Of a stretch of DNA of 64,000 nt, positions 37,838 through 51,100 are shown piece after piece; within the stretch, counting starts at the first letter, position 1, and every line of letters begins with the position of its first letter. Source of the DNA: Liolophura sinensis (taxonomy: Eukaryota > Mollusca > Polyplacophora > Chitonida > Chitonidae); contig NC_088301.1 of the NCBI RefSeq assembly GCF_032854445.1, forward strand, positions 43,767,116 through 43,831,115, in the 5' to 3' direction. The notes under the pieces were generated by a model. It was given only the letters and a program-made list of their open reading frames with translations, had not been told where the DNA came from and made no database searches. The translations under genes and the position numbers were made by a program.

Positions 37838-39667
37838 TCAGCAATGTTTCTTGTATCCCTGAGCATTAGAAGAATGTTTGTCATTGGCCTCCTGGACTTT
37901 ACTTATTTCAGCCACAGCTTGAAACACAAGATACAGCGGGATCACTATCCACAACATATTCATGAACACAAAATAAAACCAAAAATACTGTAGACTCCAT
38001 TTTTCACTGTGGCTGAAGTCATCTCTAACCTCAGTCATGAAGTAGAGGATGCATCCGTACAGTTGACATATGGACACTATTAGCTGCAATGGGTAACGAT
38101 AAGAGCTTCTTCTGAAGAAAGCAATGATAGTCAGGAAGCACAGTGGTCCATCGATCACTGCTGTTATACTCTCCATGCACACAGTAAAATTGTCAGAGCT
38201 GCAAACAAAAATGACAACTCAGTAAGTTACAGACCAGACCAGATCACTTATAACAAGACACATTTAATGGACTTGTCAAATTTGATGAGTAGTTTGAAAA
38301 TAGGTAAAATTTCAAAAGCTGCTTTCACATGGTGCGATTTCTGAAAGTCTATAAGACATAGGAAATGGAGTTTGTCCTATTTTCATCTGAATAGTACAAT
38401 TTGATGAGCCAATTCAACAAATCACACAGTGTGACACAGCTTTAAATGGCCAACAAAATGAACCAAGATGCAGGATTCACATTTTGGGAAGAGTTATCAA
38501 AGTCAAGTGATCATCTTACCTCATATACCTGCTGTCACCTTTACCATACTCTTTCCCTGGAACAGAAATACAACAAACATTAAATGATGGAATTAGATCT
38601 CATCTACATTATATTAATCAAAATGTTTTAACACATATGTTTACAGATACAGAACTGCAGCTCTTTCTTTATACACTGATGGACAGAGAGCTAATGCCTG
38701 TACCTCTACATCTATCAACATATAAAACTAAGATTTATTCTTTTATTTGATTTATTTGGTGGGAGGAATCCTAGTGCAGGTTGCTGACAGTTCTCAAGTA
38801 CAATAAAAAGGGAGAAAGAAGAGTAGAGCTGCAGTTAGCACCATGTAGCTTGAAACTTGTGTCAAGCTGGGCAGTGTATATTAGATGGAGAAAAACTGTC
38901 CAAAATGTTGTAACAGGGTACCGGTAACTCTGGTTTTCTGCAGAGGACCACATCGCTAAACCAAGAGACTGAACGTTTTTTAAAAATAAAAATAAAAAGT
39001 GTTATAGCAAGTTCAAACGGATTATACACACATATCACCGTCAACGCTAATTCTAATGCTAATGCTGAACATAACACCACTGCTTATCTATAGAGCTACA
39101 GTAATGTATCCACTGAGTGTGCTAAAATTCTGACATTCAAGACTGCAAACACTGATAAATGTCAGAAGTATAAAATAACAAGCCGGGTCCATAATAGCGC
39201 AAGTTGTTTGAGTGTCTTTTTACAAAGATACCGCAATAGAAAACGTAAGCTTATTTCATGATTAGTTTTGAATGTCTCTATCTCTGCCTACACTTCGGAG
39301 TGTACTAAGCAACAGAGAAAATTCGTGATAATGTTTGTTTAGAAGAAGTGACCATCAACGTACATATCTGAGCGAGGTAGGATTGTCTCCCGGCTATGGT
39401 GGCATGATAAATACTGAAATAGCCCTCCAGAACCGTGTGAATGACAGCGCACATCGTGAACCAGCAAACCTTCACACGATCTCCCAAAGAGAACCTCCAT
39501 GTCTGCTTCCCTGAATAAACCCACACCACTAACGCCAGGCCAACCACCAGGCCGAAAAACGTTATCGGAACCAAAAATATATCGTTTTCGTTAGGTACAT
39601 AATGGGGCAATTCCAAATCCAGTGGGTAATACGGGTGCTTCATATTTTCTGGTGTCTGGGTTGCCAT
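37838..39667 (-). CDS. EBP: EBP, 3-beta-hydroxysteroid delta8-delta7 isomerase (3 exons)
   Basis: An ER membrane enzyme that shifts the sterol B-ring double bond from position 8 to 7 late in sterol synthesis and also binds emopamil-type drugs. Exons 39667-39364, 38556-38520 and 38198-37838 join in phase to 233 residues (human EBP about 230). HPYYPLDLELPHYVPN matches the family N-terminus. Catalytic residues described for human EBP are all here, shifted by one: H77 and E81 in CAVIHTVLEGYF, E123 and T126 in VCMESITA, and N194 and W197 in FVFMNMLWIV. WKEYGKGDSRYM is spliced across the tiny middle exon. Hydrophobic segments are at about 31-51, 66-88, 122-142, 150-169 and 185-208. Nothing suggests decay. 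It stands apart from KLHDC10 and is read in the same direction. Confidence 0.96.
38735..38800 (-). mobile_element. Short SINE family 1 remnant in EBP intron 1
   Basis: Tail-like tttatttgatttatttggtg and gggaggaatcc, followed by gcaggttgctgacag. It is internally deleted. Confidence 0.55.
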
Positions 39668-42136
39668 TTCGGGTGGTTAACGTTTAAATGTGAATATCTG
39701 CTAGCAAGTCTGAGCTGGTTTACAACACCAACATCGCTCGATACACGTGATACGTCACAAGTAATCGAGCTCCGCAAGGTTTTGTCGAATTTAAGTCTTA
39801 CATGTTTAAGGCGTCCATATATACAGCGTTTGATGAAAAAGGGGAATGTAATACATGTATATACTTTTAAATGACTATAAATACCATTTGTTTGGAGGCA
39901 TTTTCTATGAGCACGTCATGGGACAAATTTAATATTTTGTTTCGGAGTCGGTACTCTCAGGCATTAAAGAGAACCCATACGACACAGGTTGTAGGTGATT
40001 TAGCCAAAAACAGTAACCACGTGCGCGTGGAATACAAGTACGAGTGTCCCCACTATTTCCCCCCTGTTTACCATATAACAAGGCATATTTGCATAGGTGA
40101 CCGTACTACTGGTGAAGGAAAATATGGAAAACTCAAGTTAGGTTTTATATCAATACAGAACTTTAATTTATTCTGAACAACATGTACAACGTGCACATAT
40201 AAAAAATATTTCGAAACACTTTTTGATAGTTTTCGTGGAAAACATTACACTGAAAAAAAGATACGATAAAAAGAAATGGTTTAAACTGGGTTTTTTTTTT
40301 TTTACTTTTAAAAGTAATCAAAGTGGAGATCAATAAAATTCCATGTGTACTGTAGCCAAGAAATTTGGAGAGTTCAAAACTTCGCACAAACCAAAATAGT
40401 CGTTCAAACATTTAATTTCTGAGAGTGAAATAATTTCCTAATACACAAAGTAAGAATTCAAATACTGGCAAGTGTTTCTTCAGATACAGCTAACAAAACG
40501 TCAGTATTGATAGCGATATCAGATGACTATGTCAGCTGTAAGAGCACAACCCTGTGCTTTCTAGCATAAGATAGAGGCATATTCATAATTCAACAATGTC
40601 AAACAGTCTGACACAGACAGGGGCTGAACTACATGTATTAAAACATTCTAAACTATAAATCTCAGTACAGGTGGAATGAAACAAGATCCACATGAAAAAC
40701 TGAAATTTAAGAAAAGAAATAAAAAGATGAAACTAATAAAATATACAAACAAAAATCCATATCATAACTACTTGCATTACTGTTTTTATGCATGAAACTG
40801 AAAGGATAAAACACAAATGGCTTCATGTCTTTCAAAATTGGCACATAGTGTAGGAAGACAAATTGTGTTTTCTACCCAGTGCATGCATTTTATTAATATA
40901 CATGTTTTAGTATAAATATTGTCCAATTAGGATCAGTTTATAAACATGTGGGTCAAGTTTTTATGGTTTCAAAGTTTTGATGAACCTCAGCTGTATTTAC
41001 AATGTTGCATATTTCATGTACCAAAGAATTATAGACAAATAATATATTGCACAATACCTTATTTCAATACCCTCAGGTTTCAACTATTTTCTCATGACTA
41101 GAATGTAAATGTGATTGCATGACAAGGTCGTCTGAAATTTTTTACATTAGCCAGTATATGTACATATATTATGACGTGCTTTATGGGAGTATTTTAATAA
41201 GGCTACCAAAGAGCTCATCTGTAGTACTTCAGTTCAATACATTTTTGAGATATCACCTTTAACAATTACATCAACAACTGGATTCTAATACACATAAGAC
41301 TCATACATGGAGAGTATAAATGATAGAACATCATGTTATTAGGCTTCACATGTATGAAAAATCTGAGATGAATGCACGCAATACATTCTGAATGAATCAT
41401 TACTAAATAACCCCCGGTACTTTGTGAGAAAACACCCTGAACATTTACCTTAACACATGGATTATACTACATAGGGGTAACCAAGTCTTGAATGTTGTAA
41501 ATTGGGCTCTATTTAGTAAGGGCAGAAGCGTGTTACAAGTGGCCGAATTGTGTATAGGTAATACATGGATAATTCGGTTAAAGTAATTTAACAGTCTCAG
41601 GACACCAATGGGGTATGACATAACCTCTCACTGTGTTTTTTTTACATACGAGCTAAAAGGCACACTTTGCCTACTTGAGCAAATTCTGAGATGAATGTAC
41701 AAGTAATAGTTCAGTCTTATGTTAAATTCCATAGAACAAATGGTGAGATAATGTTGTTCCACACAAACTGGCAATGAATTATTCATTATTTTACTCCCCA
41801 CTCAATTTAAAAGTGTGGTAAAACCACTTTAAAGTAAAAATTGTGTGTTTTTTCCCCCACAATTTCACATCTGGAAAAACAAGGATGAATCTTACAATAA
41901 CATCATTTGTGCCATTCAAATACAAATCATATTTTAAAGGAATAAAAGGCATAACCACGGCAGCTTAATTTCAATAAATTAACCTGGTAAATCTCCTAAA
42001 CTTGCTTTCAGATGCTGTCCTGTTAAAGAACTGTGAACAATCACCAAATCATCAAGGCTTTACATCACAGCATAAAGTGGAACAGAATAACACAAGGCAA
42101 ACATGTGAGTTTGACTATTAATGTTAATAAACTATG
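39668..42136. other. EBP promoter side and intergenic stretch to KLHDC10
   Basis: No gene is recognised. Sequence just 5' of 42137 should be the KLHDC10 3' untranslated region. Long AT-rich runs, no clear repeat. Confidence 0.5.
39744..39757. promoter_or_regulatory. E-box and CRE-like pair upstream of EBP
   Basis: CACGTG (39744-39749) is followed by TACGTCA (39751-39757), about 80 bases upstream of the EBP start codon. These are bZIP/bHLH-type sites by consensus. Function is only inferred from position. Confidence 0.35.
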
Positions 42137-45100
42137 CTAAGAAATTCTGTCAAGAAATTCTGATGGGACTCCTAGTCCATACAACTCTTTCCGTGAAAAA
42201 TGTTGAATAAGAGATGTAGATCTACAAATTGTCTGCCAACACATCTCCTTCAACGAAGGTACGTCAAGCCATATTTGGAAAATTTCGTTTGAGCGTTCAT
42301 TGTCAATGCAAATCACTCCACCAAACACCGTTAGGCATCCCTCCTGCAAAAGTTAAAATATATACATATATAAAACAGAAAGGCATAGCACACATGATCA
42401 ATATGTATGTATGTATGATTGGGGTTTTACGTTGTACTTAAGGGGTTTTCAGTGATATCACAACAAGGAGTCATTAGGTGTGTGTATGTACATATACTGC
42501 GTCTTCTTGTTGCAAAACGAGTCCATGCCACCAAAGTGCTGCAGTCACTGAGGTATCATGCCAAATGACATCCCATATTTTCATATTACACTGACACTGG
42601 GGCAAATAATCTTGTTCATAACCTTCTATAAAACTCTCAGTGCTGAACACCAAGCAAACCAGTAACAAGTACCATTTTCGAAGTCTTTAGTATGACACGA
42701 CCCGGGTGGATCCCGAGACTTCCAACTTTACCTGGCAGACCCTCTTACCATTAGCCCAACACTTCTATAAAACTCTCAGTGCTGAACACCAAGCAATCTA
42801 GTAACAAGTACCAGTTTCAAAATCTTTGGTATGACACGGCCCGGATTGATCCCGAGACTTCCAACTTTTCCTGGCAGACCCTCTTACCATTAGCCCAACA
42901 CTTCTATAAAACTCTCAGTGCTGAACACCAAGCAATCTAGTAACAAGTACCATTTTCAAAGTCTTTGGTATGACACGACCCGGGTGGATCCCGAGACTTC
43001 CAACTTTTCCTGGTAGACCCTCTTACCATTAGCCCAACACTTCTATAAAACTCTCAGTGCTGAACACCAAGCAAACCAGTAACAAGTACCATTTTCGAAG
43101 TCTTTGGTATGACACGACCCGGGTGGATCCCGAGACTTCCAACTTTTCCTGGCAGACCCTCTTACCATTAGCCCAACACTTCTATAAAACTCTCAGTGCT
43201 GAACACCAAGCAATCTAGTAACAAGTACCAGTTTCAAAGTCTTTGGTATGACACGACCCGGATTGATCCCGAGACTTCCAACTTTTCCTGGCAGACCCTC
43301 TTACCATTAGCCCAACACTTCTATAAAACTCTCAGTGCTGAACACCAAGCAATCTAGTAACAAGTACCAGTTTCAAAGTCTTTGGTATGACACGGCCCGG
43401 ATTGATCCCGAGACTTCCAACTTTTCCTGGCAGACCCTCTTACCATTAGCCCAACACTTCTATAAAACTCAGTGCTGAACACCAAGCAATCTAGTAACAA
43501 GTACCATTTTCAAAGTCTTTGGTATGATACGACCCGGGTGGATCCCGAGACTTCCAACTTTTCCTGGTAGACCCTCTTACCATTAGCCCAACACTTCTAT
43601 AAAACTCTCAGTGCTGAACACCAAGCAATCTAGTAACAAGTACCATTTTCGAAGTCTTTGGTATGACACGACCTGGATTGATCCCGAGACTGCTAACTTT
43701 TCCTGGCAGACCCTCTTACCATTAGCCCAACACTTCTACAAAACTCTCAGTGCTGAACACCAAGCAATCTAGTAACAAGTACCATTAGCTAATTACCATT
43801 AGCCCAACACAGCAATCACACACATGACAGAAGATGTGACAGACCTGCTTTAATGTAACACCCATTTTTCATGCAATATGAGTTACTGTTCTGACTGAGA
43901 GAGAGGGCATGTAGCACATTTAAGTTTAAAGTTTATAACAAATACCAAGACAAATGGTTTTCAGCAATGTGCACGTGACCTAAAATTTAACCCATTTTGA
44001 AGATCTTCCTTCATTATATCTTTATCCAGTGAATTATTTATTTCATTGGCTTTCTTCTAATCCAACATTACTTGAAGTAATATTTTCACCATTGCACAAT
44101 AGTGACTCACATGGTGATAACATTTACTGTATATTCTTCAACCTTTTCACATGTTTTCAAGGTGTTTATATAAGCATATTCTTACAGCATTGTTTTGTGT
44201 AGACTCAAAAGAATAATTTTTGTGAAGCCCTGAAATTGGCCAAGTGAACAAATGTAGTTTTGTCCTCAAAATCACATTACAAAGGTGTATAAATTGCACT
44301 GAAAGTTGCTCTTTCATCCACAAAACAGTGTAGGAATTCGAGTAGCATTCTCCCTCCTTGTTCATAATTCTGAAGACACTAGTCACAGTACACTGAGCTT
44401 GTACTTTCCAAACTGTTATCTTCAAACAAGACAAGTCCAAATAACAATTTTTAGCATGGTGTTGGTAAACTATCAAAAACTCTTGAATTTTGTAAGAGCC
44501 TGCATGAAGTGCTGATGTGACTGAAATGGGCTGTGACCTACCTTTGAAACTCCAACTGAGTGAAAATATGCAGGGCAGGGCATGGAGGCAGGATGTTTGA
44601 ACCATTTGAGTCGTTTGAGACAAAAACCCCACAGGTCTCCCAAAATAGAGCCTTCATTTAGTCCACCAATAATGTATGCCACTAGGAACAAAACAAAAGT
44701 CATAGACAGGATGGTGAAAAGCCTTAAGAGGAGTGAAAATTTCAGTGTACAACATTTCACTTCACAACAGGATTAGTGCCTTCAGCGATTTAACAGCCCA
44801 CCTTGATGTAACATGATCCTTTTGTTGAAGATGAGAAATCTTTATCAAACTGTTCTCTGTGTAGGCTATTTTGATCTAAATATGCAGCATCTAGTAGAAG
44901 TTATATTTCTAGATGATTAGTTAAATTGATTATTTATGTAAGAACAGTCACTGGTAACTGAATTAAATATTCATAGATAATAGTCCAGTTGAACCAGTGC
45001 TTGTTTAGCTACTGGCCTCTGCGGAGAATACCAATAATTTGACAAAATACATCATGAGTTACTTTTTTCTAGAAATACAGACAGAAGGATAAAATTTATT

Positions 45101-48100
45101 TGGTAATGAAATGGATACCCCGCTTCGAGGCAAACATGTTCTGCTCAAGTCAACGCCAAAAATATTTTTGCCTATATTTCTTACCTAGCTATTAACATTC
45201 ATTCCACAGATATTTGCTGTAGCCTATATAGAATAATACTTCAATTTCTTACCAATTTACTAGTATATAGGCCTATTTAGACATGTTCTGTTATGTGAAC
45301 CATTCCAAAACATTCCGTGTTATGTAGCCATTGTTAGCCATCCAGTTGAAGATGGCGTGTTTCACAGAACTCCCTCTCTTGAATCGTACCGCGCAGGCAG
45401 CATTAGCCATTTCTGTCTGGTGGACAAGGCAGCTGCCGCAATTTTACTTGTACTGTTTGTAACTCTGGAACCCATGACAATAAATACTATATATTCAGGG
45501 ACAGCCTGTTTTCAACCCCACCTAAGCTGAATGTGAAAATGAATGTGTACACATTGGCCAAATCTGCATTCGAAACACTTCAAAATCACTCAGAGTCTCT
45601 CTCCGGCAATGTAATATCCCGGAGCTTCCGGGGACTAGGCGGCCTCTGGACCCTCGCCTAATGGATTGTGATAGTCACTCTGCTCTTGTCAAATCCGCAT
45701 ACCACCCCCCCACCAGTGTAGATCCACACTACGCCTGTAAGGAGACTACCAAGCATGAACAATCCTCACCATTACTATATTGCACACATCCATGACATCG
45801 TCTAGGAGCAGGAAAGCCTGCAAAATACAAATAATCTGTTTTATCTTTGGTGTGTATCTCGTTCTAGCCAATGGGTACATATACAAGCAGTGATGACTAT
45901 GGACTTTAAGGATTCATAAAATGTTTTTATTTTTTTAACATGCAGTTTAAAATGAGTCCTAATATAAGAATAGCCTTTCTGAACCTTTCCCAATGGAATA
46001 TCGTGCAGCCTGCTGGCTGACAAAACAGGACATTTAATGATGGCTTTTTTCCGTCCATTTTCTGTCACAAGAGGTGCATAAAATTATAGAACCAATGTTG
46101 TATAGATCGTCAACATGCTGCTAATGTCTAACCTGAATGCACCGTTACATTTGTACAATACTTCAATGTTTTCATAAACCAGTAGTAAATTCCTGTATAT
46201 TTCCTAAAAGCCCATAGCTAGATAACATTCTCTGATCGTGTCACTAAGCATTCATTGAAGGATAAACATGATGTGTTTAGTAAATACACCTTAAATAATG
46301 CCTGACGCATATGGACAGGATATTACATACTGTAATATAGATAGATTTGAAATGATCCAGACCTAAATGTAGTACATGCAAATCTTTACATGAAATTCTG
46401 AGAACTACATTGTTGTAACAGTTGTCGGAGTATTTTTTTAATGAGACTGTCTCCATACCAATGAAACTTAAAAGCAGAGTTATACTATAGTGTGCTTAAC
46501 TATTGTTCATTTTTTTAACGCGTTCATTTTGTGTTCCTTATTAAATAGGATTAATGCATAAATGCAACATTTGAATGGAAAGAATTACACAGACTGTGCT
46601 CATGGCTGATTTATAGTGCAAGTAGTAGTAAAGTGTGTTAAACTGGGAACACATTGATTTCTGAAGATTTTTTTTCAATAATAATAATAATTGTTAGTTG
46701 TTTTTATTGGTTTAATCCTTTGTATTTTTTATTAATAAAAGTTTAAGGACATAATTTGCATTTGTTGGCTGGCTAGCCTTTAATATGGATTAATGGTGAC
46801 TGGTCATTGTGTTTACTTTAAAATGTTACCATAAAAGACACAAGATTATTCTAAGCCTGAAATTGTGTTGAGAACCATTTTACCCTGATGTGTTAACACT
46901 TAGCCTTGTAGAAGTCAAATTTTATGATGTTTGAAATGGGAAAAATACAGTTTGTTTTAATCTTGGCTTTTTAGGTATCCGAAAGAGTTGAAATGAATTG
47001 ATGGCTAAGGGTGACTGACTTTCATCATCTGGTGACAGTGTATAACCCCCCTTGTACCAACTGCACCAAATTGTGAAGAACCTGGGTTACATGTAGTTTA
47101 GCATGTAGCTCATCACCATACAAAAGAAAATATCTACCAGGACATGATGAAGTGTCATGTTAATAAAACGTAGAGAAAGGTAAACATTTAACTACCGTGC
47201 TGAGGATCAGGTTGAGCTCGAATGATCTTCCACTTCTCTTCCTTCAGGTCAAATACAGGTATCTTGAAAAAAAGAAAAAATAAAATTAAAAGGTTTTTCT
47301 GTATCTACCCAAACAAACTGGGATTTAATTTCATCATATCAATTTAGACAGAGGCTTGGCTGCACTTGTTGTTTGGCATGGTTTTGTTTGTCTTTTAGAT
47401 TTTCCAACATCCTGTGCTATACTATCATTTATACAGTGAATAATTACACTAATTTGTTGATTTAGTACTCTGATAGAGGCAAAGAAAATAATCTCCACTG
47501 ACTTCCTAATACAACTTATGACAACAAATTCTCATAAGCCAAAAGTCGGAACATTATCTGTGCTGTCTACACAACTTACACATTCACCCAGTATGAAAAG
47601 TGGACAAGCTTTTTAGGCAGGCCAACAATAATCCTTGGGAAAAGCAGTACTGATAGAACTATACTTTTGCAAGAGAAGCAAAAACTCTAAACTTGCTTCC
47701 TTTTTGATAAGTCCATGCAGCTTGGTGGATAAGAATACCATCTGGTACCCCCAAAATAATGAGACAAAAGCCTCATAAATGACAAGTCACTATACCTCGC
47801 TGAATCCAGAAACAGTCACAGCAGTCCCCCCACCGAGCATATAGAAGTACTTGCCATCACAAACCACCTCATGTCTGTATCTGAAAGAAGGAAACATTTA
47901 GCAATTGATTCCGAAGTGATATAGCCTCATCACTGCCAAAATGTTGACTCTCAAAACAAAGAAAGATAAATATGAAGTAAGGTTAATTATACAGACAACT
48001 GAAAATTATGCATAAAAATACATTCATTTATTTTTTCAGATTGTTTTTAAGAGTAGTGAAAGGCATTCAAATATTTGAATACTATGGCCAGCTATATGAG

Positions 48101-51100
48101 CCATATTGGTGGTATCTTGGAACTGACGTCACATCACCTTTTTATCCTGATGTTTACTAGAAGGCAGAAATTTTTGGGAACATTATTTAAGTAATCCTTT
48201 ACTCATGGGTAAAAAGAGTTATTCCAGCATTCAGTGTCGTGATTAGAGTATAAAAACCTTCCTGTGACGTCAGAGTTCCTAAACTCTGATGGTATGGCCC
48301 TTAAAGCCCACCTCAAAATTCAAATGTTTGAACGTCCATAAATCTTTTCACAAAAATTAAAAAAAAAAATATGTATATTTATGCATACTTTTAAGTGCTC
48401 TATTTTGTGATGCCTACTTCGATTTTCAGAGGTCTTTTTCTTTAAGGCTACTGGTTTTGTTGGTATCTTTAAATCTATAGAATTTTTGGAAAACCAGTAA
48501 CTATTCACTAAACACTGTTATGCCCACATATTAGGCTGAAATGCACAACCTAGTCAAATAATAAATTGGAAGATCTACATCTTCAGTGCCTGGAGGTAAT
48601 ATTGTATACCCTGCATTCAACAACAGGAATTCTAGGGCTGACCCTTAAAGTGAACATAAAGTCTGTCACTATATATACATAGGAAAAATTATTTAGGACA
48701 CAGTTATCACAGAAAAATATGTAAAAATTTCTATTAAGTTTTGAAACCTGAGAAGATGAAATTCAGCAATGGGGATATGGCACTGACAAACAATTCACTC
48801 CGAGTAGTCATGTTGAAGAAGCCCTTTATAATATGAACTTGGCCAATCAATAGCAACGAAAGCATCATGTGATCATTGGCCATCACGTCAAAAAACCTAT
48901 TAATTCTCAATTGTCACTCTGGTTTCTTATAGTGGATAGACAGATATCCATGCAATAAATTGGACTCTGTAGCTAGTTAAAGTGTTGAACTGACCACAGA
49001 TTTAAGAGCAGGGAACTGAGAATGGCTGCCGTGTTACAATGTGTAAATGTTGGGCAGGATACTGCAGTAACTTGTCAGGGTAAGCTGGCAAGAAAACCAC
49101 CTTTGGAGAGTCATTGCTTTAAGAAAAATATTGTGACTTTGCATTTTTACTTTCCCAAAATCTGAATGAAAGAGTCAATTTTCAATTAGAAGGTCTTGCT
49201 ATGTTCGGTAAATTTCCTGAAGTCAGCCAAATGCTTACACTCATGCAGGATGATGATGAACAGGATAGCTAAAACATGACGCTTGTGTCCAAAAATATCG
49301 CCCTGACCGAGTGCCAAACTAAAAGAAACATCACCCCTTTGAACACAGAACAGAGCTGATACTCTTTGGTTGGATATCAGGCATTTTTGTTTGTATTTTC
49401 TCACTGTTACATTGTTTAATACCTATGGTACAGGAGAGATCCTAGGTTTTGTGACGTCACTCTAGATAGCTATAACATGGCAAAATGGCATGACCAAATG
49501 AGTGGCTAGGCATTGACGATTTTTTGCTATTTATTTTGTTGATAAGCAGTGTAGAATTTAAAAAAAAAAATTTTTTAGAACATTTCTTGTATAATATATT
49601 AATTAATTCACCTTTAGTGGCTGACTTTATGTTCACTTTAACAAAACATTAAGGTGGAGATTTTCTCCTTCCTTATAGGCACGCCATCCTGATGCCATAC
49701 AAGTTGTCTTTAACACAAGCTAAACACCCAACAGAGCACTGACATTCCCTTAATGTCATCAAGGCTCCAAGGACAATGAGAGCAAGGAATCCAAAAATCA
49801 AAGAAATATATGCTTGAAGTCTACCCCCCAAAAGTGACAACCATCTGTGGCAACCCACAGGGTGGTCTAATGTCCTGAAGCCACCTGTACTGGACTCAGC
49901 CAGGTGGAAAGCTGGGAATGGCCAGGCTGGTGTAGCTAATCTGCATCATTCCCCATATTCAGAATTTTTGCCCCAGATGAAAACTGTCTCAATACCTGCA
50001 TAAAATGTTCATGGAAAGTTAAGCCTCAAGTTTCAGTCTCTTTATGAAAAATGGCATAAACTTGAATCGAAACAACTGTACCGTAATCAGATATTTTATA
50101 ACAAACCCCAAGGAAAGCTTTTATGGGTGTTTAAATTGACATTTCTTCAACAATATACGTATCTTTGTTTTCATCGTCCTCATCATGAATAGTATTTTAC
50201 ATTATATCTGAATACACTACTGAATACGCCAAGCTAACCATTACAGTCAAAACATAATGATGAAAATATAATGCAATCTATTCCTTTATAATGTACATGG
50301 CTTACCTTCCTTTCGGCACTTTCTCTAGGTCAGGACTTCGCCACACACAGGTATCAAGATCTAATATGTGAACAGATGCGTTGTATACATAGCCAGTTGT
50401 CCCACCAACAATATACAAAAAGTTCCCATGGAGCACCATTGCCTGCAATTAATGTGAAATCTGTTGTAGAGCTCAGTAAGTTTTCATTAGAAAACAATTG
50501 GAGATATACTAGTTTGGGCAGACAGATACAATTTCCGTAACATAATACACTCCGTCTAATGGTAAGCGTTCAAAAAAAATCATAAAAATATGGAGATCGG
50601 ACATAAAAAAAGTGGATTTGCAATTTTATTTTATTCCAATTTTGGATTTTTTACAGTTGGCTCGCCCTGAAACACAAAATTTGAGATCACATACAACTGA
50701 ATTTTGGGTTTAGTAATGAAAATAATGTGTACTTCTCAGCTATCATAAGCATGTGTGCCTTGACATTGTCACTTTACAGCAAGGAGGGCAAATCAGATTT
50801 AACCATGAGTGGTTATCTACCACATTGAAAATTAGCTACACTGAATTACCAACAAATCCTCTATACTAAACATTTTCAGGAAATAAAAGTAATGAATTCA
50901 TTGATAACACTAATTATTGCATATACCCGCCCAAGTTAAAATACACTCATTATTGCAATTCTTCAACCTTTTTACATGTTTGCAAGGTGTTTATTCAAGC
51001 ATATTGTTAAGGCATTATTATTTGTAAACTAATAAAATTGTATGATTTGTGAAGTCCTGAAATTGGTCAATCCACCCAATGTGTCCAAAATCAAAATCAA

